Positions 27,629 through 37,697 of a DNA stretch of 64,000 nucleotides are shown here, piece by piece (the stretch's first letter is position 1; the number at the start of each line of letters is the position of its first letter). Under the pieces are notes generated by a model. It ran no database searches, had not been told where the DNA came from, and saw nothing but the letters and a program-made list of their open reading frames with translations. Origin of the DNA: Nitrosomonas aestuarii (GTDB lineage: Bacteria; Pseudomonadota; Gammaproteobacteria; Burkholderiales; Nitrosomonadaceae); contig NZ_QAAE01000006.1 of assembly GCF_003046585.1 (NCBI RefSeq), positions 124,001 to 188,000 on the forward strand, in the 5' to 3' direction. A program made the translations under genes and the position numbers.

Positions 27629-28091
27629 AATTTTTTAAATAATTGCCTGATGCGAATCAACTCCCGTCAATACTTTTCTAACTGGAGAGGATGATTTGCG
27701 TATTTTTTTAAAGAAGTGCTAGCACCTAATTTTATCACTCAAATAGAACCATTCCTTCGATCTATTAATCCTCAAATCCGGGCACGCTGGGCTCAAGTTG
27801 CAAGACCTGAACAGAAATAGCAGAAAAACGCTTGACACATCTACAGCGAGCATTCTATTGCATCCACGCTATCAAGATTCTTGATGCTATCATCTACTTT
27901 TTTGTGTTAATTTGCACGTTGTAAAGTGCTGAACTGTTAACTCTGATTTCCAATACCCAGATTCCTTATTTATTGTCTCCATGCCCACTTAAATGTTTTT
28001 TGCACCACTTTTTAACCTGCATTATTCCAGCACTCATTTTATCTGAGCATTCATAAAAACATAATGACAATATATTACTGAAGTACCCATT
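27629..28091. other. Intergenic region with a possible gene remnant
   Basis: Separates the divergent aminopeptidase and lipid kinase genes. It holds an open frame without a proper start (listed separately) and a TTGACA near 27834 for which no well-spaced -10 box was found. Nothing else supported. Confidence 0.4.
27695..27820 (+). pseudogene. Possible short gene remnant
   Basis: An open stretch encodes about 42 residues, protein-like in composition (EVLAPNFITQIEPFLRSI, RARWAQVARPEQ) and ends in a normal stop. A GTG at 27716 could start a 34-residue peptide but lacks a good ribosome site. The sequence looks like a truncated coding region of a lost gene. I do not recognise the family. Confidence 0.25.
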
Positions 28092-28982
28092 ATGTCTAAC
28101 GAACGATTAGTTATTATTGTAAACCGCAAAGCGGGAACAGCAAGGCGACTGGGACGCACCGGCCTGCTAAAAGCGTTACAGATCGTCAACAGACCCATTC
28201 AACTGATGTGGCTTCACCCGTCAGAATTATCAACCTGGATACAGAAACTGATTAATGACGGTACCGACAAACTCGTCATTGGCGGCGGAGACGGTACAAT
28301 CAATCAGGCAATCCAATATTTGGTCGGCACTAAAATTGTACTTTTCCCCCTGCCACTAGGCACAATGAATCATTTCGTCAAGGATTTACAACTACCAACC
28401 CAACTCGATGAATTTTTACCGTTACTGAATAGTGAAGTCAACCGGCATATTGACGTAGGCTGCGTAAATAATCAGTTCTTTTTGAATAACGTTTCCCTGG
28501 GCATGTACCCGCTTGTCGTTCGATATCGGGGAATGGCCCGATTCTCACAGCGCTTCCCAAAGCTGATCGCAACCATTTATGCACTGACAAAAGTGCTGTT
28601 GCGCCATCAATCCAGGCGATCATTCTTATGGCGTACCAATAAAGGGGACGACATCAAATCACCGATGTTTTTAATTGCTAACAATCATTACGAGCTTGAT
28701 ATTACCTCATTGGTCCATCGAAAGCGTCTGGATCGTGGAAACTTGATGATTATTGCCCCCGTTGATGTCAAATTATTGACATTGCTGGAAGCGATGCTTT
28801 ACGCCTGGACCGATCGCATACAAGACGCCACTCGCCTTGACATCCGTGCAGTCACAGATATCGTCATCAACACTGATTCAGATCATACCCACGCCGTTAT
28901 TGATGGAGAACTCACAAAACTGAGCACACCTATTAAACTGCGGACGAAAAGTGCAGCATTATGTGTCGTGGATGCAAATTGA
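28092..28982 (+). CDS. Diacylglycerol/lipid kinase family protein (DAGK catalytic)
   Basis: Soluble 296-residue protein with the DAGK catalytic fold: phosphate-loop-like NRKAGTARRLG near the start, the nucleotide motif GGGDGT (64-69) and PLGTMNHF. The C-terminal beta domain holds VIDGEL. It is predicted to phosphorylate a lipid alcohol with ATP, but relatives range from YegS-type lipid kinases to sphingosine kinases and the substrate cannot be read. Start ATG at 28092 lacks a clear ribosome site. A metallophosphoesterase follows 128 bases later in the same direction, a pair seen repeatedly in proteobacteria. Confidence 0.92.
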   Translation: MSNERLVIIVNRKAGTARRLGRTGLLKALQIVNRPIQLMWLHPSELSTWIQKLINDGTDKLVIGGGDGTINQAIQYLVGTKIVLFPLPLGTMNHFVKDLQLPTQLDEFLPLLNSEVNRHIDVGCVNNQFFLNNVSLGMYPLVVRYRGMARFSQRFPKLIATIYALTKVLLRHQSRRSFLWRTNKGDDIKSPMFLIANNHYELDITSLVHRKRLDRGNLMIIAPVDVKLLTLLEAMLYAWTDRIQDATRLDIRAVTDIVINTDSDHTHAVIDGELTKLSTPIKLRTKSAALCVVDAN

Positions 28983-29110
28983 TAGTATCGATTGCATAAG
29001 CGCTTTGGTAGAAAAATTTCATTGGACATTTCCGTTCATATAGACTAGGCAGTTTGGAAACTGTATTGTTAAAGTCTGAAAGATAAGTTCATACGTATTT
29101 CTCAGAATCA

Positions 29111-29947
29111 ATGACAAAAATCCTTCACTTATCTGACCTGCATTTTGGAAAGCACTTTTTACCCGGTGTGAGCGAAGTCGTGTTGGCACAAGTTGAAATG
29201 CTGTCCCCGGATGTGATCGTGATCAGTGGTGATTTTACCCATCGCGCCAAAACGCAGGAATTCGAAGCCGCACGAAAATTTCTACAGCGCTTGCCACCAC
29301 TTCCGCGCGTTATCGTCCCTGGAAACCATGACGTGCCACTGTATCGTTTTTGGGAGCGCTTATGGCATCCGCACGCGCTGTATCTCAGCTATCTGGCTGA
29401 CAGACTCGACACCTCACTTTGTGTCGATGACGCGATATTTGTTGGTCTGGATTCCACCGCACCATACCAGGCGATTAAGAATGGTCGATTGAGTCGAGAG
29501 CAGCTAGCGTTCTGTGCGCATACCTTTGCTGCGGCACCGGACGATATGTATAGAATAGTCGTCATGCACCACCATCTGGTACCGGCACCAACATTCGACC
29601 GAACCTGGCCGATGCCGCAAGCCAAACGTACTCTGGAAGCATTTACGCGCATGCAGGTTGATATTGTATTAGCGGGCCACCTACACCGCGCCTATGTCGG
29701 TCATTCTCTCGACGTATATGCAGGGGAAAATCGGGATCACGGGATTATCATCGTACAATGCGGCACAACAACCTCACGCCGTGGCCGTGGTCTCGAACGT
29801 GAAAAAAATTCTTTTAACTTAATTACACTTTCGGACACGAATATTTTGGTAGAACATTATCACTATCATGAACAGATAACTATTTTTGAATTAGTAAGCC
29901 AGCATGCTTTTAAACGCCGCAGGCCAAAAGGAACTAATCACAATTGA
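29111..29947 (+). CDS. Calcineurin-like metallophosphoesterase
   Basis: Cytoplasmic 278-residue phosphoesterase with all five metal motifs: LSDLHFG (Asp9, His11), ISGDFTHRAK (Asp41), PGNHDVPLY (Asn72, His73), MHHH and AGHLHRAY. The class includes cyclic-nucleotide, UDP-lipid and nuclease enzymes. The C-terminal tail is basic (KRRRPKGTNHN), unusual for a purely soluble enzyme and possibly membrane- or nucleic-acid-touching. It follows the lipid kinase gene and may act in the same lipid-phosphate step. Weak ribosome site. Confidence 0.92.
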   Translation: MTKILHLSDLHFGKHFLPGVSEVVLAQVEMLSPDVIVISGDFTHRAKTQEFEAARKFLQRLPPLPRVIVPGNHDVPLYRFWERLWHPHALYLSYLADRLDTSLCVDDAIFVGLDSTAPYQAIKNGRLSREQLAFCAHTFAAAPDDMYRIVVMHHHLVPAPTFDRTWPMPQAKRTLEAFTRMQVDIVLAGHLHRAYVGHSLDVYAGENRDHGIIIVQCGTTTSRRGRGLEREKNSFNLITLSDTNILVEHYHYHEQITIFELVSQHAFKRRRPKGTNHN

Positions 29948-30150
29948 AAAAAACAAAATCATGACAAGAACACAATTGTCTGACTGTAACCGTCCAGACC
30001 AGTTCCGTCTTACTTGCTATTTCTACAGTGCAATTTATTTGAATAATGCAATCGTACGGCACTGTATGAAGTGATCTCCCCATCAAGTCAGATTAAATAT
30101 TACATTTATTCTGAAATTCAAGGAAATAAAGTGAAATGAGATTATAAATT

Positions 30151-32106
30151 ATGACTATCTTAAAATGGATCGGAATCACCTTCATATCGTTCGTTTTTTT
30201 ATGTGTAATGTTAGTCTCATTGATGAACTGGAATTGGGCGCGCGATATGGCTGCGCAAAAAGTCAGTGATTTGACGAACCGAAAACTGACCATTGATGGC
30301 GACTTGACTATCAAATGGTCTATATCTCCCCACATAAGAATTGAACAAATACAATTTGAAAATGCGGCATGGAGCAGTCAACCAAATATGCTGGAACTCG
30401 CAGTGCTGGAGCTACGCATTGAGCTGCTCGAACTGATCAAAGGTCGTGTGGTGTTTCCTGAAATTATACTTACGAAACCACATATAATTTTAGAGAAATC
30501 GCCGGAAGGTAAACCCAACTGGACATTCTTCAGCACTGATGAAGAGCCTCCATCGAAAGATCGTACCGAATTTCCAATTATCGAACATTTGAGCATTAAA
30601 GATGGAAGTTTGGTTTATCGTGATTCATCTGCACAGACAGCCATTACTGCAACACTTGCGACGATCAATGAGCAAACGGATGAAGAAACCACCGAACTAG
30701 AAGCCAAGGGAGAAATTAATGGGCGACCGGTGGAAATAAGCTTAAATGCCGGCCCATTGATTGCAATTCTACAAACAGAAACTCCCTATCCACTAGCTCT
30801 GGATTTACAAGCCGGGAAGACGACTCTTAATATTAGCGGCACAATTACACAGCCTTTGGAATTCAAGGGGCTGGATTTAAATTTTATAATAAAGGGACCT
30901 AATCCCGAAAAATTATCACAGATACTCAGATTACCATTGCCCAGTTTGCCACCTTATCAGTTGAAAGGTGAATTGTCTTACCTGGATAACACATTGCAAT
31001 TGAAAGCTCTGGATGGACGAATCGGTAACAGCGACATCGCCGGCAAAATCAGCTTGAAAATGAGTGAGCCTCTTTTCATAGATGCAGACCTTACTTCGCA
31101 AAATGTCGATTTAGACGACCTTGGTCCACTCATCGGTCTTGCTCCCGATACCGGGCCTGGCGAAATGGCCTCTGTAGCGCAGGAAAAAGAAGCAAGAGAA
31201 GAAGCAGCCAATTCACTGGTTTTGCCCAAAGAATCCATTGATTTTGAACGCATAAAAACAATCAATGCCAATATCGTCTTTCGAAGCAAACATGTCGAAT
31301 CAAAGCTGCCTGTGGATGATCTTGTTATGAAGGTCATCCTTGATAGCGGGCATTTAATACTTGCCCCGTTAGATTTTGGTGTCGCTACCGGGAGTATTCG
31401 ATCACGCTTTGAACTTGACGCGCGAACACAGCCGATTGAAAGTAAAATAGAAACTGAAATACGTCACGTTCGACTGGGTGAAATTTTACACCGTTTTGAA
31501 ATCGCAGATAAAAGTGCGGGGCTGATTGGTGGCCAAGCAACATTTTGGTTCAACGGCGATTCTATTTCGGAAATGTTCGCCTCAGCTGATGGCGGGCTAC
31601 TTATGATTATGACAGGTGGTCAGTTTGACGATCTCTTGGTGGAACTCGCCGGAATTGACATCGGGGAGGCATTGGTCGCATTATTCGGTGATCAAAAAAA
31701 TGATGCAAAGATTAATTGTGCTTTTGTAGATATTCCAACCAGTAACGGCATCATGAACATGGATACCCTGGTAGTTGATACAGAGGACACTGTTCTTCTG
31801 GGCAAGGGTTCAATTGACTTCAATACGGAACAACTGGATTTAATTATTGATCCAAAACCAAAGGATCTGAGTCTTTTTTCAGCCCGCGCCCCACTGCATA
31901 TTGAAGGCAATTTCAATGAACCAACCTTTACAATTGGCAAATCCGCTATTCTACGCGGAGCAGCTTCGCTTGCATTATTACCTTCGGCCCCGATTGCGAG
32001 TTTATATTCACTTCTTCAGGAAGAAATGAGAGACGGAAATAAAAACAATCAGGAAAACATTCATTGCTCTGGTCTTGTAGACGCCATTCATGAAGCGCGA
32101 GACTAG
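30151..32106 (+). CDS. AsmA family envelope protein
   Basis: Protein of 651 residues. One N-terminal membrane helix (about 6-28) anchors a large periplasmic part with the AsmA repeats: LTIDGDLTIKWSISPHIRIEQIQFENA near residue 45, LELRIELLELIKGRVVFPEIIL, and the C-terminal AsmA-like region about 380-610 (MTGGQFDDLLVELAGIDIGEAL). AsmA-type proteins are bridge-like lipid transport or outer-membrane assembly proteins between the two membranes. A small BON lipoprotein gene follows by 33 bases and is probably co-transcribed. Nothing odd in length or frame. Confidence 0.93.
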   Translation: MTILKWIGITFISFVFLCVMLVSLMNWNWARDMAAQKVSDLTNRKLTIDGDLTIKWSISPHIRIEQIQFENAAWSSQPNMLELAVLELRIELLELIKGRVVFPEIILTKPHIILEKSPEGKPNWTFFSTDEEPPSKDRTEFPIIEHLSIKDGSLVYRDSSAQTAITATLATINEQTDEETTELEAKGEINGRPVEISLNAGPLIAILQTETPYPLALDLQAGKTTLNISGTITQPLEFKGLDLNFIIKGPNPEKLSQILRLPLPSLPPYQLKGELSYLDNTLQLKALDGRIGNSDIAGKISLKMSEPLFIDADLTSQNVDLDDLGPLIGLAPDTGPGEMASVAQEKEAREEAANSLVLPKESIDFERIKTINANIVFRSKHVESKLPVDDLVMKVILDSGHLILAPLDFGVATGSIRSRFELDARTQPIESKIETEIRHVRLGEILHRFEIADKSAGLIGGQATFWFNGDSISEMFASADGGLLMIMTGGQFDDLLVELAGIDIGEALVALFGDQKNDAKINCAFVDIPTSNGIMNMDTLVVDTEDTVLLGKGSIDFNTEQLDLIIDPKPKDLSLFSARAPLHIEGNFNEPTFTIGKSAILRGAASLALLPSAPIASLYSLLQEEMRDGNKNNQENIHCSGLVDAIHEARD

Positions 32107-32139
32107 AAAATATTTTTAAATTGCGATAGAGAACAACTG

Positions 32140-32457
32140 ATGATCAAAATAATACGTCACATATGGATTCTTGGTTTTTTAATTATCATGATTGGATTAA
32201 GCGGCTGCGCTGGTCTACTCAGCACAGAAACAGTAGAAAGCGCATCAGAGGAAGATGTGATTTTGGCTATGGAAATTAAAGCAAAGCTCATTGAAGCAAC
32301 AGAACTAAGTGCCGCACCCATACATGTGGAAGCTTCTAACGGCATTGTAGTACTGAGCGGTTTCACCGAAACAGAGTCACAACGTCAATTAGCCAATTCG
32401 ATTGCGCGGAAAACACGTAATGTCAAGCAGGTCGACAACCGGATCCAAGTCAAGTAA
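32140..32457 (+). CDS. BON-domain lipoprotein
   Basis: Lipoprotein of 105 residues: signal peptide with lipobox LSGC (Cys23), then one BON domain (about 40-105) with EDVILAMEIKAKLIEA, IHVEASNGIVVLSG and NVKQVDNRIQVK. BON domains bind phospholipid or other envelope parts and occur in OsmY/DolP-type proteins. It follows the AsmA gene by 33 bases, consistent with shared envelope roles. Confidence 0.93.
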   Translation: MIKIIRHIWILGFLIIMIGLSGCAGLLSTETVESASEEDVILAMEIKAKLIEATELSAAPIHVEASNGIVVLSGFTETESQRQLANSIARKTRNVKQVDNRIQVK

Positions 32458-32895
32458 TCTTGATGAGCAGTCGCACAGACTTGATCTGAACACTTATACA
32501 GTTAGCTTGGATGACGCGGCACCCAGACTTAACAATATCTCCAGACAGAGTTGTTTGGAGTCTGACAGATGAAATCGAAGCCGATGTCTATCCTGCGTCT
32601 GGCCAATCAAGGGCATTCGTTTAAAACAGCAATTCGAACACGAGTACTGTTAGCACTGACCGCCCGTCATACGCTGCACACCTTTCCATCGCCTTATGTT
32701 TAATTCCTTCAACTCACCGGCGAGCTTGATGTTGCGAAACGAAGTAATCGTGAAGCAGCGACTTGTTGCAGACGATTTGGTAATTACAGACAACATCCTT
32801 CATGATACTTGGCGCTAAAATACTGCAAAGTCCATCTTGTACTATAATAGCTGACATGTACGGCAACATATCATTTCAATATTCAGATACATTCC
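32458..32895. promoter_or_regulatory. Intergenic region ahead of proA
   Basis: No gene seen. A TATAAT at 32843-32848, 48 bases before proA, is a plausible -10 box, but the -35 position (about 32820) shows no TTGACA-like hexamer. A weak CTCCA...TGGAG pairing lies near 32540-32562. Confidence 0.4.
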
Positions 32896-34161
32896 ATGAA
32901 CATCACCGAAATTAAAAGCTATATGCAATCCGTTGGCCATGAAGCACGCGCAGCATCTCGTCTGGTTGCGAAGGCCGAGACGGCAGTCAAGAATCGGGCG
33001 CTGATCGCTATGGCAGACGCGATCAGCCGCGATGAACAAAAACTCCTGATCGCCAACGCACATGACCTTGACATTGCAAAAACCAAAGGACTGGAAGCCG
33101 CCTTGGTTGACCGATTGAAGCTATCAGCCAAAGGGATTTCGAGCATGGCGGAGGGCCTGCTGCAGATCGCAGCACTGGCCGATCCAGTGGGTGAGATCAG
33201 CGGGCTGAATTATCGACCATCCGGCATACAGATCGGAAAAATGCGCGTGCCCTTGGGCGTAATCGGCATTATTTATGAAGCACGCCCCAATGTGACGGCG
33301 GATGCCGCGGGACTTTGCCTGAAAGCGGGCAATGCGGCGATTCTGCGCGGTGGCACAGAGGCGATTCACAGTAACCAGGCAATCGCGGCATGTGTTCGAG
33401 AAGGCTTGAGAGCTGCTGGATTGCCGGAAACCGCAGTGCAAGTTATTGAGACGACAGACCGTATGGCAGTGGGTGAGTTGATTACAATGCAGGATTACGT
33501 CGATGTCATTGTGCCGCGCGGTGGCAAAGGATTGATTGAGCGCATTTCAAATGAAGCGTGTGTTCCCGTGATCAAGCACCTGGACGGTGTCTGCCATGTC
33601 TATATCGACGATCAGGCAGATTTCGACAAGGCAGTCAAAATTGCCGACAATGCCAAAACACAGCGTTACGGTACCTGTAACACCATGGAAACGCTGCTCG
33701 TACATAGCAATATTGCCGGAAAAGTATTACCGGTACTCGGAGAAATCTATCTGGATAAAGAAGTTGAAATGCGTGGTGATGATGCCGCTCGTGCAATCAT
33801 TGCGCAGATGAATCCGGCCACGGAAGAAGACTGGTCGACGGAATATCTGGCCCCCATTCTCAGTATTCGGGTAGTCGCCGATCTGGATCAGGCGATCGAT
33901 CACATCAATCGCTATGGCTCTCAACATACAGATGCGATTGTCACTGAGAATTACTCACGCGCACGCCGCTTTCTGCGTGAAGTAGATTCCAGCTCTGTCA
34001 TGGTGAACACCACCACGCGCTTTGCAGACGGTTTTGAATATGGACTGGGTGCCGAGATCGGCATTTCCACTGATAAGATTCATGCGCGCGGCCCGGTGGG
34101 GCTGGAAGGTTTAACCAGTCAGAAATATATTGTGCTCGGAGATGGGCAAATCAGGCAATAA
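32896..34161 (+). CDS. proA: Gamma-glutamyl phosphate reductase
   Basis: NADPH enzyme of 421 residues that reduces gamma-glutamyl phosphate to glutamate semialdehyde in proline synthesis. Catalytic Cys261 sits in [12 protein letters not shown]. The cofactor loop [14 protein letters not shown] and the C-terminal [25 protein letters not shown] are standard. Usual length. It is first in a likely short transcript with lpdA 47 bases later, although the two have no shared pathway. ProB is not in this window. Confidence 0.97.
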   Translation: MNITEIKSYMQSVGHEARAASRLVAKAETAVKNRALIAMADAISRDEQKLLIANAHDLDIAKTKGLEAALVDRLKLSAKGISSMAEGLLQIAALADPVGEISGLNYRPSGIQIGKMRVPLGVIGIIYEARPNVTADAAGLCLKAGNAAILRGGTEAIHSNQAIAACVREGLRAAGLPETAVQVIETTDRMAVGELITMQDYVDVIVPRGGKGLIERISNEACVPVIKHLDGVCHVYIDDQADFDKAVKIADNAKTQRYGTCNTMETLLVHSNIAGKVLPVLGEIYLDKEVEMRGDDAARAIIAQMNPATEEDWSTEYLAPILSIRVVADLDQAIDHINRYGSQHTDAIVTENYSRARRFLREVDSSSVMVNTTTRFADGFEYGLGAEIGISTDKIHARGPVGLEGLTSQKYIVLGDGQIRQ

Positions 34162-34208
34162 CACACCCTATTGATTTCAACGCTTACTGTACACTTAAAA
34201 AAATAATT

Positions 34209-36038
34209 ATGGCTCAAGTTGTCGAGATAAAAATTCCGGATATTGGTGATTTTCAGGATGTGCCTGTGATTGAAGTACTCGTTTCGCCCGGTGATACTGT
34301 GGAAAAAGAAACTGCACTTATAGCGCTGGAAACAGACAAAGCAACAATGGAAATCCCGTCTCCGCAAGCCGGAACGGTCAAAATGGTTACCGTAAAAGTG
34401 GGTGACAAGGTTTCACACGGCACCTCTATCCTGACGCTGGAAGCAGTCGATCAAGAAGCACAAACCAACGCCTCCGACACTTCCGTTTCCGAGGAAAAAC
34501 GACCGACAGCGCAAATCAACGAAACGCCTGCCGATCCACCGCCCGTAAAACCCGAGCTCCATACTGAGAATAATAACAAAACCTCAACAGAACAAAGCAA
34601 ACCAATGGGAAATATACCACGGGGCGATTTACATGCGGAAGTTGTGGTACTGGGTGCAGGACCAGGAGGTTATACTGCCGCTTTCCGCGCGGCTGATCTG
34701 GGTAAAAAAGTGATTATGATCGAACGTTATGCCACGCTGGGTGGCGTGTGCCTGAATGTCGGCTGTATTCCGTCTAAAGCACTTTTACATATGGCCAAGG
34801 TCATCACTGAAGCGGGTGACGCTGAAAATCATGGTATCGTTTTTGGCAAACCGAAAATTTCTCTCGAGAAACTGCGAACATGGAAGGAATCCGTTGTCGG
34901 AAAGCTGACCAAGGGCCTGAAGACGCTCGCCAAACAACGCAAGGTAGAAATACTGCATGGCACAGGAAAATTCGCCACTCCACACATGATACAGGTAGAA
35001 ACCAGTGAAGGTAAGAAATCTGTTTCATTTGATCACTGTATTATTGCTGCCGGCTCGAACGTAGCGCGTATACCGGGTTTTCCTTACGATGACCCACGCA
35101 TTATTGATTCCACCGGCGCCCTCAAGCTGGAAAAAATACCCAAACATATGCTGGTTATCGGCGGCGGCATTATCGGATTGGAAATGGCGACTGTTTATGC
35201 GGCACTGGGCAGCAAAATCAGCATTGTTGAATTTATGGATCAGCTAATTCCAGGTGCAGACAGCGATTTGATCAAACCTCTCTACAGACGGATCAAGAAA
35301 CGCTATGAGGCCATTTACCTGGAAACCCGCGTGACCGAAATTGAAGCCAGGAAATCCGGTCTCACCGTCAGCTTTGAAGGTGAGAACGCACCGGCGCCAC
35401 AGACCTATGATTGTATTCTGATGGCAGTTGGTCGCCGTCCAAATGGTTTTAATATCGGTGCTGAAAGTATTGGCATTCAGATTGATGAAAAAGGCTTTAT
35501 TCAAGTCGACCAGCAACTGCGCACCAGTATCACGCATATTTTTGCTATCGGTGACATCATCGGCAGCCCTATGCTCGCACACAAAGCAACTCATGAAGGC
35601 AAGCTCGCCGCCGAAATTATTGCCGGACATAAGGTCTTATTTGATGCACGCACAATTCCGTCTGTTGCCTACACAGACCCAGAAGTTGCCTGGATGGGTC
35701 TGACCGAGCATGAAGCAAAAAAACAGGAAATCGAGTATGAGAAAGCCAGCTTCCCCTGGGCAGCCAGCGGACGGGCTATTTCTATGGCACGGGATGAAGG
35801 CATAACGCAATTTATTTTGGATAAAAAAACACGCCGCATTCTGGGAGCAGGCATCGTCGGTATAAACGCAGGTGAACTCATTGCAGAAACTGTGCTGGCG
35901 CTGGAAATGGGCGTAGACATGGAAGACATCAGTCTGACCATTCATCCCCATCCCACTCTTTCTGAAACTGTTCTTTTTGCAGCCGAAATGGCTGAAGGAA
36001 CAATTACAGATTTGTATGCGCCCAAAAACAAAACATAG
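34209..36038 (+). CDS. lpdA: Dihydrolipoyl dehydrogenase with N-terminal lipoyl domain
   Basis: FAD disulfide oxidoreductase of 609 residues, E3 of 2-oxoacid dehydrogenase complexes. Residues 1-80 are a lipoyl domain with the lipoylation lysine Lys44 in ETDKATMEIPS. A Pro/Thr/Glu-rich linker (85-138) joins it to the flavoenzyme: GAGPGGYTAAFRAADLG, the redox pair Cys181-Cys186 (GGVCLNVGCIPSK), NAD motif GGGIIGLEMATVYAALG and C-terminal HPHPTLSET. The lipoyl-E3 form is typical of betaproteobacterial pyruvate dehydrogenase. The E1 and E2 genes that usually adjoin it are absent here. Confidence 0.96.
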   Translation: MAQVVEIKIPDIGDFQDVPVIEVLVSPGDTVEKETALIALETDKATMEIPSPQAGTVKMVTVKVGDKVSHGTSILTLEAVDQEAQTNASDTSVSEEKRPTAQINETPADPPPVKPELHTENNNKTSTEQSKPMGNIPRGDLHAEVVVLGAGPGGYTAAFRAADLGKKVIMIERYATLGGVCLNVGCIPSKALLHMAKVITEAGDAENHGIVFGKPKISLEKLRTWKESVVGKLTKGLKTLAKQRKVEILHGTGKFATPHMIQVETSEGKKSVSFDHCIIAAGSNVARIPGFPYDDPRIIDSTGALKLEKIPKHMLVIGGGIIGLEMATVYAALGSKISIVEFMDQLIPGADSDLIKPLYRRIKKRYEAIYLETRVTEIEARKSGLTVSFEGENAPAPQTYDCILMAVGRRPNGFNIGAESIGIQIDEKGFIQVDQQLRTSITHIFAIGDIIGSPMLAHKATHEGKLAAEIIAGHKVLFDARTIPSVAYTDPEVAWMGLTEHEAKKQEIEYEKASFPWAASGRAISMARDEGITQFILDKKTRRILGAGIVGINAGELIAETVLALEMGVDMEDISLTIHPHPTLSETVLFAAEMAEGTITDLYAPKNKT

Positions 36039-36254
36039 CTGCTTTTTCTACATTATCAGTCAATTGATTTTATTTCATGAACTTATCCAAAGTTACACTG
36101 GCTTTGTCTTGCCACTCCTGTTATATTCCTTAGCATAGGGTTATAGGTTAAAAATCATTAATTAGCTATGACTTAATATCGGCGACCTATTTCCACATCG
36201 TCAACAAGACAATTTAACATTTTAAAAATCATGAATTTATTTAATGGTGATTAG

Positions 36255-36665
36255 ATGCTTATGGTGCTAAAACGAAATTACATCATTACATGTCTGTTGG
36301 TTTTATTTTTTTGCGGCGTTACCATCAACGCAAGTGCCACACATATATCAAAACCCGTTCTTGTTGAATCCGACACACACTATATAGTGGGAGAAAAAAT
36401 CGTTATTAACGGATGGGTAGATTACAATGCACAACCAACAGCGGATGTTTTGTTGAATTTTCAAGTCATTACCGAGAACAATACAGTAATTGTCGAGAAG
36501 TCTTCCTCCAGCGATAAGCAGGGTCATTTCCAATTTGAATTAGATACTAAAAATCTGCCACCAGGTATCTACAAGATTATGGTCACTTCTCATTGCCTTG
36601 AAGTTCACCGTAGTATCTGTTCCTACAACAGTGAAACTTTAGTTGTTGAACTCAACAGCCCGTAA
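36255..36665 (+). CDS. Small secreted Ig-like (MG2-type) protein of unknown role
   Basis: Protein of 136 residues with a signal peptide (about 1-29, ending NASA). The mature part reads like one beta-sandwich domain: VGEKIVINGWVDYNAQPTADVLLNFQVI, SDKQGHFQFELDTKNLPPGIYKIMV, the pattern of MG2/carboxypeptidase-like modules that lie in alpha-2-macroglobulin-like and adhesive proteins. Two cysteines near the end (HCLEVHRSIC) could form a disulfide. It lies 153 bases upstream of the retropepsin/7TM/ATP-grasp operon in the same direction and may be its substrate or cofactor, which is a guess from position. Confidence 0.75.
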   Translation: MLMVLKRNYIITCLLVLFFCGVTINASATHISKPVLVESDTHYIVGEKIVINGWVDYNAQPTADVLLNFQVITENNTVIVEKSSSSDKQGHFQFELDTKNLPPGIYKIMVTSHCLEVHRSICSYNSETLVVELNSP

Positions 36666-36818
36666 CGCCTGCTGCCAACACCTACGCTTGTTACCGTAAA
36701 AAGGTGATTGGAGGCTGGCATCATAGTCGGTAAAATCAAATAGTGAGCCTGGTTAGATTGTCTAGCTATTACTCTCATTACAAGCACATCTTTATTCATA
36801 CAATACCACATTACTAAT

Positions 36819-37694
36819 ATGCTGTTTCTTAATAGTAAAAAGTTAATTCTTCCAAAATCACGTCCACATTATCTCTTTTTTATCATCAACTTGGTGTTTT
36901 TGTCCGGATGCCAGTCACTCGATCATGTGCCCTCAGACCATAATGAGTTAAATCCAGCATTCTTTTCTCGGCAAGATAACCTTGAAGAACGGATTACTGA
37001 GTTGAATATGCGCGAAAAAGCACTCATTTCGCGCGAAGCAGCTATCAGCGCGCGAGAAAGTGAGTTGGTAACATTGTTGGCTGAATTATTTAAACAAAAG
37101 GAGCAACTGGAAAGTCAGCAGGAAAAACAACATAATCAAACGAACAAAGCTGCGCTCCCGCCCAATTCGCGGCCAACTGGACAATCTCCCAAACCCGTTA
37201 CGAATAATTCGCGCACCCCGACAAGCAAAACCTCAAATACTTCAAATAAAACAAATACCAAAGATAAAAGAACGATTCTTGGCGGTCTGGAATATGTCTA
37301 TCTTGACCCACCTGGCATTAGCCTGAGTGCCAGAATTGATACCGGTGCACAAACTTCATCGCTGAATGCACTCGACATGGTCGAATTTGAACGTGACGGC
37401 AAACCCTATATCAAGTTCAATATTATCGACCCGAATACAGAAGAAAAAATTGAGTTAACACGCCGCATACGCGGCCACACCAAAATCAAGAAACACAAGA
37501 TAGAATCCCAGCGCCGCCCCATTGTTCGATTACGAGTCAAATTGGGCGACATCGACGAACAAATCAGCTTCACTTTGATTGATCGCAGCAAATTCAAACA
37601 ACAGGTTCTCATTGGCAGAAACTTCTTGCGCGACTTGGCAATTGTCGATGTCAGCAAGGAATTCACCCTGCCCAAACCAGATAATACTCAATAA
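36819..37694 (+). CDS. Retropepsin-like lipoprotein (RimB/'ATP-dependent zinc protease' family)
   Basis: Protein of 291 residues: lipobox LSGC (Cys31), a coiled coil (about 53-105, ERITELNMREKALISREA), a Pro/Thr/Asn-rich linker (108-150) and the family domain (about 155-285) with SARIDTGAQTSS (Asp174-Thr175-Gly176), RRIRGHTK and VLIGRNFLRDLAIVDV. The D-T-G-A loop suggests an aspartyl-protease fold, although databases call it a zinc protease. It is held to the membrane by lipid and a flexible stalk. The next gene (7TM-transglutaminase) starts three bases after its stop, and an ATP-grasp ligase follows. This trio is conserved in many proteobacteria and has been proposed to make or cut peptide-like amide tags. 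Confidence 0.9.
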   Translation: MLFLNSKKLILPKSRPHYLFFIINLVFLSGCQSLDHVPSDHNELNPAFFSRQDNLEERITELNMREKALISREAAISARESELVTLLAELFKQKEQLESQQEKQHNQTNKAALPPNSRPTGQSPKPVTNNSRTPTSKTSNTSNKTNTKDKRTILGGLEYVYLDPPGISLSARIDTGAQTSSLNALDMVEFERDGKPYIKFNIIDPNTEEKIELTRRIRGHTKIKKHKIESQRRPIVRLRVKLGDIDEQISFTLIDRSKFKQQVLIGRNFLRDLAIVDVSKEFTLPKPDNTQ

Positions 37695-37697
37695 TAA

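Noticed and set aside
36090-36112. TGGCTTTGTCTTGCC as a second sigma-54 promoter
   Set aside because: Spacing between GG and GC is nine bases instead of ten, and the -24 half is imperfect.
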